This document shows, piece after piece, positions 54,942 through 64,000 of a stretch of 64,000 nt of DNA; positions within the stretch are counted from its first letter, which is position 1; every line of letters begins with the position of its first letter. A program made the translations under genes and the position numbers. Under the pieces are notes generated by a model. The model was not told where the DNA came from. It saw only the letters and a list, made by a program, of their open reading frames with translations, and searched no databases. Source of the DNA: Bacteroidetes bacterium GWF2_33_38 (GTDB lineage: Bacteria > Bacteroidota > Bacteroidia > Bacteroidales > GWF2-33-38); NCBI GenBank assembly GCA_001769505.1, contig MEOF01000041.1, forward strand, positions 1 through 64,000. Direction: 5' to 3'.

Positions 54942-56237
54942 CTAAATTATCATTCCTGCACCAACCGTTTCGTTTGTGCCTTCGTCAACCAGAATTAAAC
55001 TTCCGGTAATTCTATTATTTTTATATGAATCGAAAAACAATGGTTTTGTTGTACGAATTGAAATTCGTGCAATGTCGTTCATTTTTATCAATTTATCTTC
55101 TCGGTTTTCTTCTAAGTTGTTGATATTTACTTTGTAAGTAATTTCTTTAATCAAACATTTAACATCGGCACTTGTGTGTTTTACCAAATATTTTCCACGC
55201 TCTTGCAATGGTTTTTCGTTAAACCAACAAATCATTAAATCTAAATCTTGTGAAATGTTTGGAACATTGCTTTCTTTTACAATCATATCGCCACGACTAA
55301 TATCAATATCGTCTTCCAACGTAATTGTAACTGATTGTGGTGCATAAGCAAAACCTAAAGTTTCATCGCCAAAATCAATAGTTTTAATTTTTGATGAAAA
55401 ACCTGATGGTAAAGCTGTAATTTTTTCTCCAACTTTAAAAACTCCACTCGAAATTCTTCCTGCGTAACCGCGATAATCGTGATATTTATCAGTTAATGGG
55501 CGAATAACGTTTTGAACCGGAAAACGTGCATCAGAATAGTTAATATCTCCTGCAATGTGAACATTTTCTAGCAAATACATCAAAGTTGGACCTTGATACC
55601 AATTCATTTTTTCGGAACGAGTTACAACATTATCGCCAAGTTTTGCTGAAATTGGAACAAAACGAACATCTTTCACATCTAATTTTCCTGCAAAAGTGTT
55701 GAATTTAGTTTTAATTTCGTCGTAAGTTTTTTCAGAAAAATCAACCAAATCCATTTTATTTATACAAACAAAAACGTGTGGAATTTGCAACAAGGACGCA
55801 ATATATGCGTGACGAATTGTTTGTTCTAAAACTCCATTTCGTGCATCAACCAAAATAATTGCTGCATTTGCTGTTGAGGCTCCTGTAACCATATTTCGTG
55901 TGTATTGAATATGACCTGGAGTGTCGGCAATAATAAATTTACGTTTTGGAGTTGCAAAATATCTGTAAGCTACGTCAATTGTAATTCCTTGAGCACGTTC
56001 GTCTCTCAAACCATCGGTTAATAAAGCCAAATTTACGCCTTCTTCACCTTTTCGGAAACTTGCTTGTTCAATTGCTTCCATTTGGTCTTGAAAAATTGCT
56101 TTACTATCGTACAAAAGTCGTCCGATTAATGTACTTTTTCCATCGTCAACGCTACCTGCTGTAGTGAAACGAAGCAATTCCATATTCAAATATCCCGAAT
56201 CGAATTCTTTAATTGTTGGTTTTCCGTCTAATCCCAT
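54942..56237 (-). CDS. cysN: Sulfate adenylyltransferase GTPase subunit CysN
   Basis: This 431-residue GTPase drives ATP sulfurylase. The motifs are GSVDDGKSTLIGRLLYDSK (residues 28-46), DTPGHIQYTRNM, and NKMDLVD, with EF-Tu-like domains 2 and 3 after about 240. The long form with a C-terminal CysC fusion is absent; CysC is a separate gene here. It is third in the cysC-cysD-cysN operon. Confidence 0.95.
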   Translation of the reverse strand: MGLDGKPTIKEFDSGYLNMELLRFTTAGSVDDGKSTLIGRLLYDSKAIFQDQMEAIEQASFRKGEEGVNLALLTDGLRDERAQGITIDVAYRYFATPKRKFIIADTPGHIQYTRNMVTGASTANAAIILVDARNGVLEQTIRHAYIASLLQIPHVFVCINKMDLVDFSEKTYDEIKTKFNTFAGKLDVKDVRFVPISAKLGDNVVTRSEKMNWYQGPTLMYLLENVHIAGDINYSDARFPVQNVIRPLTDKYHDYRGYAGRISSGVFKVGEKITALPSGFSSKIKTIDFGDETLGFAYAPQSVTITLEDDIDISRGDMIVKESNVPNISQDLDLMICWFNEKPLQERGKYLVKHTSADVKCLIKEITYKVNINNLEENREDKLIKMNDIARISIRTTKPLFFDSYKNNRITGSLILVDEGTNETVGAGMII

Positions 56238-56280
56238 TTTTTATTTGAGTTGAAAGTTTATAAAATTCATAAAGTGAAAA

Positions 56281-56345
56281 GTGAAGAACTAAGAGTTAAG
56301 AGTGAAAAATTAAAAACTCTTAACTTTTCACTCTTAACTCTTCAC
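56281..56345. repeat. Inverted repeat in the cysD-cysN gap
   Basis: The perfect arms GAGTTAAGAGTGAAAA (56293-56308) and their complement (56325-56340) are surrounded by further imperfect copies of the same word. It occupies most of the 111-base intercistronic gap and could process or attenuate the cysCDN transcript, or simply be an inserted repeat. Confidence 0.6.
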
Positions 56346-56348
56346 TTT

Positions 56349-57254
56349 CTAAAAGTATCCTTCTTTTTTTCTGTCTTCCATTGCAGTTTCTGAACGTTTG
56401 TCGTCGGCTCTTCCGCCACGTTCGGTTACGCGAGTTGCTGCAACTTCATTAATAATATCCTCTAAAGTATTTGCTGTTGAAAGTGTTAGTCCTGTGCAAG
56501 TTATATCGCCAATTGTACGGCAACGAACATCTTTAACTTCCAATTTTTCGTTTGGTTTTAATTGCATATATGGTGCTTTTGCCATCCAAACGCCATCTCT
56601 ACAAAAAACTTCACGTTTGTGTGTAAAATACAAATTTGGAATTTCAATTCCTTCCATATAAATGTATTGCCAAATGTCCATTTCGGTCCAATTTGAAATT
56701 GGAAAAACTCTAAAATGTTCGCCAATTCGTTTTTTTCCGTTGAAAATGTTCCAAAGTTCTGGTCGTTGATTTTTTGGATCCCATTGTCCAAATTCATCAC
56801 GGTGTGAGAAAAAACGTTCTTTTGCTCGTGCTTTTTCTTCATCACGTCGGCCGCCACCCATTGCTGCATCGAATTTATGTTTTTCAATTGCATCTAACAA
56901 AGTTGTGGTTTGTAACATATTTCTACTTGCGTTTACTCCTTTTTCTTCGGTAACACGACCTTCGTCAATAGAATCTTGAACCATTGCTGCAATGCAATGA
57001 GCTCCAGTGCGTTTCATTAAATTATCGCGATATTCTATAGTTTCTTCAAAATTGTGTCCAGTGTCGATGTGCATAAGTGGAAACGGAACTTTTGCTGGCC
57101 AAAATGCTTTTCGTGCAATGTAAAACATCACGATAGAATCTTTTCCACCTGAAAATAACAAAACTGGTTTTTCGAATTGTGCAGCAACTTCTCTAATTAC
57201 GTACATTGCTTCGGCTTCGAGTTCACGTAAGTGGTTTAGGTTGTATTTCTCCAT
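56349..57254 (-). CDS. cysD: Sulfate adenylyltransferase subunit CysD
   Basis: This 301-residue PP-loop ATP pyrophosphatase forms APS from sulfate and ATP. The PP-loop is LLFSGGKDSIVM near 33-44, followed by the conserved DTGHNFEETIEYRD, GGGRRDEEKARAKER and RTIGDITCTG. It starts two bases after cysC. Confidence 0.96.
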   Translation of the reverse strand: MEKYNLNHLRELEAEAMYVIREVAAQFEKPVLLFSGGKDSIVMFYIARKAFWPAKVPFPLMHIDTGHNFEETIEYRDNLMKRTGAHCIAAMVQDSIDEGRVTEEKGVNASRNMLQTTTLLDAIEKHKFDAAMGGGRRDEEKARAKERFFSHRDEFGQWDPKNQRPELWNIFNGKKRIGEHFRVFPISNWTEMDIWQYIYMEGIEIPNLYFTHKREVFCRDGVWMAKAPYMQLKPNEKLEVKDVRCRTIGDITCTGLTLSTANTLEDIINEVAATRVTERGGRADDKRSETAMEDRKKEGYF

Positions 57255-57256
57255 AA

Positions 57257-57850
57257 TTAATCTTTCTTGATTAAGGGCAAAATATTTTTTATTATTATTT
57301 CTACTGATTGTTCTATGCTCAAAATATCGGTTCGAACTTCTAAAAATGGATTTTTTGGATTTTCGTAAGGCGATGTAATTCCTGTAAAATCGGAAATTTT
57401 TCCTTCTCGAGCTTTTTTATATAATCCTTTCACATCGCGGTTTTCGCAAACTTCGATGCTCGAATTTATAAAGATTTCTAAAAAATCGTTTTCTCCAATA
57501 ATTTCTTTTGCAACATTTCTGATTTTCTCGGTTGGGCTTACAAATGCGTTTATTGTGATAACGCCAGTTTCGAGAAACATTTTCGAAATTTCGGCAATTC
57601 TACGAATATTTTCTAAACGGTCGTTTTCCGAAAATCCTAAATCTTTGTTCAATTTATGACGAATTATATCGCCATCAATTACGTTACAAATAAAACCTTG
57701 TTTGAGTAATTTTTGTTCTAACAAAACCGAAATTGTTGTTTTTCCTGCTCCCGAAAGTCCTGTAAACCAAATAACTTTTGCATTTTGGTTCAATATTGCT
57801 TCTTTCGTTTTGCGAACTTCCGATTTTATATTTTGATTATTATTTTGCAT
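57257..57850 (-). CDS. cysC: Adenylylsulfate kinase CysC
   Basis: This enzyme of about 197 residues makes PAPS from APS. The P-loop is FTGLSGAGKTTIS, and DGDIIRHKLNKDLGFSENDR, AFVSPTEKIR and FTGITSPYENP follow. I start it at the ATG at 57850; the longer frame begins at a TTG inside the -7 promoter box. It heads the operon. Confidence 0.94.
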   Translation of the reverse strand: MQNNNQNIKSEVRKTKEAILNQNAKVIWFTGLSGAGKTTISVLLEQKLLKQGFICNVIDGDIIRHKLNKDLGFSENDRLENIRRIAEISKMFLETGVITINAFVSPTEKIRNVAKEIIGENDFLEIFINSSIEVCENRDVKGLYKKAREGKISDFTGITSPYENPKNPFLEVRTDILSIEQSVEIIIKNILPLIKKD

Positions 57851-57859
57851 AGAATTTTG

Positions 57860-57867
57860 CAAATATA
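57860..57867 (-). promoter_or_regulatory. -7 box of the cysCDN operon
   Basis: TATATTTG on the minus strand ends nine bases before the cysC ATG, so the transcript would have almost no leader. Confidence 0.5.
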
Positions 57868-58226
57868 ATGATTTTGATTTGAAAATTAATGATTGGGTAT
57901 TTTTTGCATAAAAAAATGTTTTTTAGCTAGACTGTCGAAAGACGATGAATTATACCGATTAAACATCAAAATGTCGCATACTTTCACTTCGTTCTGTATG
58001 CTTGTTTTGCTTTAATATCGGCATTAACCATTGTTATTTCAAAATTTCTTTAACAATCATTTTGAAACACAATTAGTATTACACGAAGAAATAAACGATT
58101 TTTTCATTCAACGCTCTATGATTTGATTGATGCTTATCAAAAATCACTCATGAATTATAATGGATATATTTCGCTCGAATGACAACGATTTGAGATTTGT
58201 CAGGAGTAGTAACGAATTATTCAAAT
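57868..58226. repeat. Gene-free gap with a long imperfect hairpin
   Basis: No gene is seen in this 360-base gap. At 57953-58024, arms ACCGATTAAACATCAAAATG and its approximate complement (TTGTTTTGCTTTAATATCGG) close on a GCATAC/GTATGC stem, giving a hairpin of about 70 bases that looks like a dispersed palindromic repeat. Confidence 0.55.
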
Positions 58227-59765
58227 TTATTTTTTAATCCACTTAAAAATATCGTCTTTATTCAACGGTCGTTGGTAATCGAGCCATTTAAAATTTGGCA
58301 AAAGTTTATCGGTTTGGCTAACATCTTTCACTGGGCTGAGTTTGGCTTTAGGCTGAGATAAAAACACAATTTTTTGGAACTCATTTTCTTTAATGTGAAT
58401 CGTCATATTTACACACTTAGTATCGTTTAATCCTATGACATCATCGTCTTCTTTAGGGAAATAAATAGTTTCGCCATCGCCAATAACTTTAATCATCGAA
58501 AGTTCGCCATCGGTGAAAGTTCCAATCATTTTATTTCCTTTTATTTGATTAAACCCGGTTGTATCTTCTTTCGAAATCATCAATGCCACATTATTCATTT
58601 CAAGATATTCCAGCTCATCATTTTTTGTATGAATTTCGATTGAGTCAGCCGACATTTGATTATCATCAGACCACAAAATAGGCTCAAAATAAAGCTTGAT
58701 AATAGAATCGCTAAAAGCATAAACCATTGAGTCACACATCGCTTGAAAATCGTTTTTAAATATTTTTACATGATGATATGCTTTCATGGTTTTGTTTCCT
58801 GCTGTATCTGGAATCGACCTGAGTGTGTCAGCGTGTAAATACAGCGTATCGTTGTCGGAATATTTTATAAAAATTGCGCTATCGGTTAAAACCGACATTT
58901 CCGTTTCTTCGTAAAAAATGGCATAGTGTCCACGTAACGAAATATCTTCGGTTGAATCAACCATTGTTACGTTATGAAAGGCTCGGCCTATCTTTTTGTT
59001 TCTATCGTAATACAAACTGTCGCCTTTAAGCATTTGTGTATTATTTTTCAAATATGCATTCTTTTTATATTGCGAGATGTTGGTTACGGTATTGTAAAAA
59101 CCATTTTCGCAATATATAAAATTCGAATCGCTAACAATTTTAGTCGGTCCATGAAAATAAGCTATTTCGCTTTTGGTATTATATTGAAGTGTATCGCAAA
59201 ACATGGTATAATCAGGATTTACCAATACAACACTATCGATTGAAAAATAATCTTTGGTTTTTGAGTAGTAAAAACCATTTTTACTGGTAAGAACATTTTC
59301 ACTTTGTGTGATGGTTCCAAAATTATAGTAATGTCCTGATTCGGTATTTCTATTATAATCAAGCGAATCGGTAGTCAGCAATGCATCATTATTGTTCAAT
59401 CGAACATGTTTTCGCATTCGTGCCATTCGGGTATTTCCATCGTAAAAAAGCCTGTCGCCGTACAAATTCAGCGAATCGCCTTGAAAAATGTGCACATTTC
59501 CATAAGCATTCATCGAATTGTTGTCGAAAACATGAGCACTATCGCAAAACATCAAAGCGTCGTCGTGCTTAAGCCTTACATGTCCCAACAATCGCCGAGT
59601 TTCTTTATCTTTATGTTGATCGAAAAGTAAAGAATCTGCATTTAAAATTTCAATTTTTCGTGTTTTTCGATTGGTGGTATCTGGTTTTGATGGCTGCGAA
59701 AAAGCATTTTCCGAAACAAGTACAAGAAAGAAAATAAAACAGTATGATAAAAATCTATATGCCAT
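58227..59765 (-). CDS. OstA/LptA-like outer membrane transport protein
   Basis: This 512-residue exported protein has a signal peptide (FLSYCFIFFLVLVSENAFS) and about eight OstA/LptA-like repeats of strands (ADSLLFDQHKDKETRRLLGHVRLKHDDALMFCDSAHVF...GNVHIFQGDSLNLYGDRLFYDGN). It probably forms a lipopolysaccharide-transport bridge or a related beta-jellyroll. It is ten bases downstream of the MoxR gene. The shadow frames on the other strand reflect its repeats. Confidence 0.85.
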   Translation of the reverse strand: MAYRFLSYCFIFFLVLVSENAFSQPSKPDTTNRKTRKIEILNADSLLFDQHKDKETRRLLGHVRLKHDDALMFCDSAHVFDNNSMNAYGNVHIFQGDSLNLYGDRLFYDGNTRMARMRKHVRLNNNDALLTTDSLDYNRNTESGHYYNFGTITQSENVLTSKNGFYYSKTKDYFSIDSVVLVNPDYTMFCDTLQYNTKSEIAYFHGPTKIVSDSNFIYCENGFYNTVTNISQYKKNAYLKNNTQMLKGDSLYYDRNKKIGRAFHNVTMVDSTEDISLRGHYAIFYEETEMSVLTDSAIFIKYSDNDTLYLHADTLRSIPDTAGNKTMKAYHHVKIFKNDFQAMCDSMVYAFSDSIIKLYFEPILWSDDNQMSADSIEIHTKNDELEYLEMNNVALMISKEDTTGFNQIKGNKMIGTFTDGELSMIKVIGDGETIYFPKEDDDVIGLNDTKCVNMTIHIKENEFQKIVFLSQPKAKLSPVKDVSQTDKLLPNFKWLDYQRPLNKDDIFKWIKK

Positions 59766-59775
59766 GAATCGGGAA

Positions 59776-60741
59776 TTATTTTAGCAAGTCTTCAATAATT
59801 TTTTCGATGGTAATATTTTCAGCTTCAGCTTTGTAATTTTTCACAATCCGATGACGTAAAATCGGTAGTGCAACAGCCTTCACATCTTCAATATCAGGCG
59901 AATATTTTCCGTTTAGTACAGCGTGAGTTTTGGCTCCTATAATTAAATATTGCGATGCTCTTGGTCCTGCTCCCCAATTCAAATATTGATTTGCTAAATT
60001 ATGAGCATTTTCAGTATTCGGACGAGTTTTGCTGACTAATTTTACGGCATATTCAACAACATTGTCGTTTACCGGAATTTTTCGAATTAAATTTTGATAA
60101 AATATGATTTCGTCGGCTGTGAGTATTGTATTTAGCGATGTTTCAATATTCGAAGTCGTATTTTTCACAATGCTGACCTCATCTTTAAAACTTGGATAAT
60201 CGAACCAAATATTGAACATAAATCTATCGAGTTGTGCCTCAGGCAAAGGATAAGTTCCTTCTTGTTCGATTGGATTTTGAGTCGCTAATACAAAAAACGG
60301 TTTATCGAGTTCGTAATGCGTTCCTGTAGTGGTAATTGAGCGTTCCTGCATGGCTTCGAGCAGTGCTGCTTGAGTTTTAGGAGGCGTACGATTAATTTCG
60401 TCGGCAAGTATAAAGTTTGCAAACAAAGGTCCTTTAATGAATTTGAATTGTCGATTTTCGTCCAAAATTTCGGTTCCAATTATATCCGAAGGCATTAAGT
60501 CGGGAGTAAACTGAATTCGTTTGTATTGCAATCCCAACACTTGGGCAATGGTATTTACTAATAAGGTTTTTGCCAAACCCGGAACACCCACAAGCAAACA
60601 GTGTCCGTTGCTGAACAAGGAAATCACAACATCTTTAATAATTTTATCCTGACCTATAATGACTTTTTGAATTTCTTTTGTAAGATTTTCGTACGCTTTT
60701 TTCAGTGAATCAACAGCTTCTACATCGTTTTCAAACTTCAT
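59776..60741 (-). CDS. MoxR-family AAA+ ATPase
   Basis: This ATPase has about 321 residues. Walker A is GVPGLAKTLLV (near 50), Walker B ILADEINRTPP (near 115), sensor 1 lies in VLATQNPIEQEGTYPLPEAQLDRF, and a C-terminal AAA_lid follows (GAGPRASQYLI). The start at 60741 (MKFEND) is preferred over 60750. MoxR ATPases mature or remodel partner proteins, usually with VWA-domain proteins; none is adjacent here. Confidence 0.95.
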   Translation of the reverse strand: MKFENDVEAVDSLKKAYENLTKEIQKVIIGQDKIIKDVVISLFSNGHCLLVGVPGLAKTLLVNTIAQVLGLQYKRIQFTPDLMPSDIIGTEILDENRQFKFIKGPLFANFILADEINRTPPKTQAALLEAMQERSITTTGTHYELDKPFFVLATQNPIEQEGTYPLPEAQLDRFMFNIWFDYPSFKDEVSIVKNTTSNIETSLNTILTADEIIFYQNLIRKIPVNDNVVEYAVKLVSKTRPNTENAHNLANQYLNWGAGPRASQYLIIGAKTHAVLNGKYSPDIEDVKAVALPILRHRIVKNYKAEAENITIEKIIEDLLK

Positions 60742-60750
60742 AATTAGCAT

Positions 60751-60969
60751 AATTCGTGTTAATGAAATATAAACCTCAAATTTAGAAAAATGTTTTGCAA
60801 ATTCTATCTTTTTATTTGCTCAAATAATAAAAAAGGGAAAAGCTAGGAGTTACAAGTTATAAATTACGAGTTAAAGATATTTTATTTGTGTTTTAATATT
60901 TTATAAAATAAATATTTTCTTGCATAAAAACGTTTTTTTCAATATCTTGCTGAATAAATTTTTAAGAAT
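60751..60969. other. Short gap with AGTTA-type repeat
   Basis: Between divergent genes, 60829-60875 holds GGGAAAAGCTAGGAGTTACA and related words like the repeat in the cysD-cysN gap. No clear promoter box was identified. Confidence 0.35.
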
Positions 60970-61560
60970 ATGTATAAATTTTTCCTTCCAATCATAGTCA
61001 TTCTTGTTGCAATATGGATAATAATAGGGCTCCAACAACAAGAAGAAAGCGTAAATACAAATATTGATAATGAAGTAAATCTTACAGAATCTGTCGAGGG
61101 TTTTGAGTTAAAAGAAATTCTGTTCAATCATAAATCGATTATGATTCCCGCATTCATGGATACAACTTCTGACTTGCACGATTATGCCGAAATACAGTTT
61201 CAAAGTTTAAACGACGAACTTTATTTGATTGCCATTTCCGAATCCAAAGATTCGAGCGATATATACTCCTTGGAAGAATATTTTAAGATTGTTGCCGATT
61301 ATTTTATCAACGATGTTTTAACCGATGGTAAAAGTAATGGTCCGTTATTGAAAGAAATTAATGGAATGAATTCGGCACAAGGATATATTACTGGAAATTT
61401 CTCTACCGATGGAGGAGTTTTCAATATTTATTACCGATTAGGAATATACGAAACGGAAGGTTATTATTATCAAGTTTTAACTTGGACTATAGGAGAAAAC
61501 AGAGATAAATTTGAAGAAGTGATGAATGCCATGTTAAGCTCATTTAAGGAGCAAAAATAA
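60970..61560 (+). CDS. Hypothetical membrane-anchored protein
   Basis: This 196-residue protein has one N-terminal membrane segment (FFLPIIVILVAIWIIIGL) and a periplasmic alpha/beta domain (EIQFQSLNDELYLIAISESKD ... FNIYYRLGIYETEGYYYQVLTWT ... EEVMNAMLSSFKEQ). The pattern resembles small stress or PsbP-like folds, but no family is certain. Confidence 0.75.
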   Translation: MYKFFLPIIVILVAIWIIIGLQQQEESVNTNIDNEVNLTESVEGFELKEILFNHKSIMIPAFMDTTSDLHDYAEIQFQSLNDELYLIAISESKDSSDIYSLEEYFKIVADYFINDVLTDGKSNGPLLKEINGMNSAQGYITGNFSTDGGVFNIYYRLGIYETEGYYYQVLTWTIGENRDKFEEVMNAMLSSFKEQK

Positions 61561-61620
61561 ATATAACTTTTATTACAAATTTTCGTACAAAATAACCGTT
61601 GAATCAAAAAAATATTGCTT

Positions 61621-64000
61621 ATGAAAAATATGTACACTCTCAACTTAAGAATCACGATTTCACTTGTTTTAATTTTTGGTTCTATACTCAGTTTTGCTCA
61701 ACCTTCAAGACTTGAAGGCAACTTTGGAGCAGGTTGGTCAAACTACGATTTAATCGATCGTGGAGTTGTAAAAGCAGTTGCATTACAAGCTTCGGCAACA
61801 AATTTCAATGCCACTTTTTTGTTTAATAATGCAAATGGAAATTACGATCCGCAGTGGACAGGTAGCAACACGCCTCATGTATATCGACCAGTTGACAGCC
61901 TATTGAGTGGACAAGCATTTTATTATTCAAGCGGTGGCTGGAATCAAAACTTGGAGACATCTATCGAATCTGGGAAGTATTATACATTCATTATTTATGG
62001 ACTAGACCCAGCTTCCACAAGTAACCGTAACATGTCGATTCTACAAACAACTTTTTTACCAGTTTCAATAAACGCAGTAACACAAAATCCTGCAACTCCA
62101 GTTACAGGAGGCGAAACGGTTGATGTAACCTTAACTTTAAGCATGGCTAAAAATGCTGATGAAAAAGTATTTTTGCGATATACGACTGATAGTTGGGCAA
62201 CTTCAAACTTTATAGAAATAACTTCTTTCGACGGAAGCCATCAAGGAATTGCAACAATCCCTGCTCAGATTAATGGAACCAATGTTCAATATTACGCTTT
62301 AACAACTACAAGAAGCAATCCTGACGAAAGTACAATTGATTATTATTCGCTAAATATTAACAACAATAACAATATTAATTACGAATACGATGTAGTTGGA
62401 GGTCTATCTGCTCCTGAAATTACGCTTTCTTACGACGGCAATATTACCGAAGGAGCAGAAAACAGTGAAATTATAACTGTTACTTTAACCAATGATACTT
62501 TTGTAACAACTTTAAATTCAGCTTTTTGGACAATTTCAAATTTGCCTATTGGAGTTTCGGTTGATACAATTATTCGAGTAAACGACACTACCGCAACTAT
62601 CACATTGTCAGGAAATAGTTCAATTGATTACGATTCTGATATTACAAACTTCACGGTGGAAATTTCAAACGAAGAACTAGAAATTACCGCAACAGGAACG
62701 ATTGTTGCAAATACAGGCGTTACTTTTACGGCAATAGTTGAGGCAACACCATCAATCGCTTTATCGTTTGACGGAACTATAACCGAAGGTGCTGAAAATG
62801 GAGAAGTTATTACGGTTACTCTCACAAACGATGTTTTCGAAGCAAGTTTAAACGCTACCAATTGGATAATCTTAAATTTGCCTACCAGTGTTTCGGTTGA
62901 TACAATTATTCGTCTTACGAACACAACTGCGAGCATAACATTACAGGGAAATTCAAGCCTAGATTACGATACTGACATCACAAATCTATCTGTCGAAATC
63001 ACACATGACGAATTAGTTACTTTGTCAACAGGAAGCATTTTGGCAAATTCAGGTGTAACTTTTACAGCCTTAGTGGAAAGCGATCTAATTTGGCTTCATA
63101 TGCTCACAGTTGATACTCTCGTTCAGACCTTAGGTGACAATGCCGCATATTGGATAAATGCCGAAATCGGTCAAGCAAGTTGGAACGCTAGTCAAATAGG
63201 ATACGGAACAACAAACGTTGATACTACTGCATGGAATTGGTTCGATGCAGCTTGGTATGCCGATGGTAGCGGAAGCAACAAACAAGTTCATTCTAATATT
63301 GCAGTTCCACAAGTTATAGGGACATATTATTATGTTGCAAGAGCCAAAGCATTAGAAACAGATTTATGGTCATATGGAAACAACGATACTTGGACAAACA
63401 CAACTACGTTTGCCCCAGAATATCAATTTGTAGTTAATGAAATTCCTGCTGTAACATTATCATCAGCAACAGCTGTTGATTCATCTTCTATTGAATTATC
63501 TTGGACTTCTGATGTAACTTACTCGACTGTTATGGTTGTTAAATCAAGTATCGCAAGCATCACAAATCCAACGAATGGAACTACTTACACTGTAGGGCTC
63601 GCATGTAACGAGGGTGAAGTTATTTATAAAGGAACTGGTACTAATTTTACTCATTCAGGATTAAATGCAAACACCCAAGTTTATTATCATTTCTACACCG
63701 TGAATAACGATTATTATTCTGATGTGGTTAGTTCAAATGCAACAACTACAAACGAGGCAGCTCCATCAATCGCATTATCGTTTGACGGAACAATAACCGA
63801 AGGTGCTGAGAATGGCGAAATAATTACAGTTACTCTTACTAACGACGTGTTTGAAGCAAGTTTAAACGCTGCAAATTGGACAGTTTCAAATTTGCCAACT
63901 GGCGTTTCGGTTGATACTATCATTCGTTTAACCAACACAACTGCAAGCATAACATTATCAGGAAATGCAAGCCTTGATTATGATAGCGATATTACCAATT
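61621..64000 (+). CDS. Large secreted repeat protein (5' part, runs off the window)
   Basis: An open frame starts at ATG 61621 and has no stop through 64000 (793 codons), so it is a partial gene. The signal peptide is ISLVLIFGSILSFAQ. A starch-binding-like region (FLRYTTDSWATSNFIEIT) comes first. Repeat domains of roughly 115 residues then begin APEITLSYDGNITEGAEN at about 62407, SIALSFDGTITEGAENGEV at about 62755, and SIALSFDGTITEGAENGEI at about 63773, each continuing TVTLTND. The second and third are nearly identical over long DNA stretches. A fibronectin III-like unit lies between them. Such proteins usually carry a C-terminal sorting domain. Confidence 0.88.
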   Translation, partial: MKNMYTLNLRITISLVLIFGSILSFAQPSRLEGNFGAGWSNYDLIDRGVVKAVALQASATNFNATFLFNNANGNYDPQWTGSNTPHVYRPVDSLLSGQAFYYSSGGWNQNLETSIESGKYYTFIIYGLDPASTSNRNMSILQTTFLPVSINAVTQNPATPVTGGETVDVTLTLSMAKNADEKVFLRYTTDSWATSNFIEITSFDGSHQGIATIPAQINGTNVQYYALTTTRSNPDESTIDYYSLNINNNNNINYEYDVVGGLSAPEITLSYDGNITEGAENSEIITVTLTNDTFVTTLNSAFWTISNLPIGVSVDTIIRVNDTTATITLSGNSSIDYDSDITNFTVEISNEELEITATGTIVANTGVTFTAIVEATPSIALSFDGTITEGAENGEVITVTLTNDVFEASLNATNWIILNLPTSVSVDTIIRLTNTTASITLQGNSSLDYDTDITNLSVEITHDELVTLSTGSILANSGVTFTALVESDLIWLHMLTVDTLVQTLGDNAAYWINAEIGQASWNASQIGYGTTNVDTTAWNWFDAAWYADGSGSNKQVHSNIAVPQVIGTYYYVARAKALETDLWSYGNNDTWTNTTTFAPEYQFVVNEIPAVTLSSATAVDSSSIELSWTSDVTYSTVMVVKSSIASITNPTNGTTYTVGLACNEGEVIYKGTGTNFTHSGLNANTQVYYHFYTVNNDYYSDVVSSNATTTNEAAPSIALSFDGTITEGAENGEIITVTLTNDVFEASLNAANWTVSNLPTGVSVDTIIRLTNTTASITLSGNASLDYDSDITN

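Overview
AT-rich Bacteroidota (Bacteroidales-like) chromosomal DNA. The assignment rests on TAnnTTTG-type -7 promoter boxes, a tmRNA tag ending in YALAA, a type IX secretion sorting domain, a TamL lipoprotein, an eukaryote-like ProRS, and the conserved run nusB-DUF1573-yajC-ybbR-coaE-djlA. No tRNA, rRNA operon or CRISPR array was seen.

Region 1 (1-14923) is a mosaic accessory island, almost all on the minus strand, beside the 3' end of the tmRNA gene. In transcription order it holds: a half-length HsdS, HsdM, a GxxExxY protein, a truncated DinD, a HEPN-like candidate, a full HsdS, a RAYT (Y1 transposase), a TPR/SEC-C protein, an AlbA_2 (Schlafen-type) protein, a DUF3800 protein, a small putative nuclease, a 36-residue tandem-repeat protein, HsdR, an S23 four-helix-bundle protein and a YgjP-type metalloprotease. 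It ends in a decayed second copy of the HEPN-like gene and the terminal repeats of an IS21-type element. So a type I restriction-modification system is split by at least two inserted blocks. Two scars record its assembly. A remnant of an hsdS 3' end (7388-7438) forms a direct repeat with the intact hsdS end and brackets the RAYT + SEC-C block. The ruined HEPN-like copy (247-508) aligns in frame with the intact gene at 11083-11865.

Region 2 (15241-31523) holds tmRNA and housekeeping genes: a saccharopine/alanine dehydrogenase-like enzyme, YitT, a heavy-metal exporter, a SpoU methyltransferase, TamL, an M28 peptidase, a PPi-type phosphofructokinase, Mfd and a FadL-like porin.

Region 3 (31545-48009) holds a very low-complexity Tyr/Ser-rich lipoprotein, ProRS, small lipoproteins, a T9SS-exported BNR-like protein, a C1B peptidase, an SLC13 permease with CysQ, CstA, a LolC/E permease and NamZ.

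Region 4 (48142-64000) holds a LiaF-like/LytS/LytR signalling operon, the nusB-to-djlA run, sulfate activation genes (cysC, cysD, cysN), a MoxR ATPase with an OstA-like protein, and the 5' part of a large secreted repeat protein that runs off the window. SLC13, CysQ and CysCDN together suggest sulfate uptake and APS/PAPS formation; no sulfate-reduction gene is present in the window.
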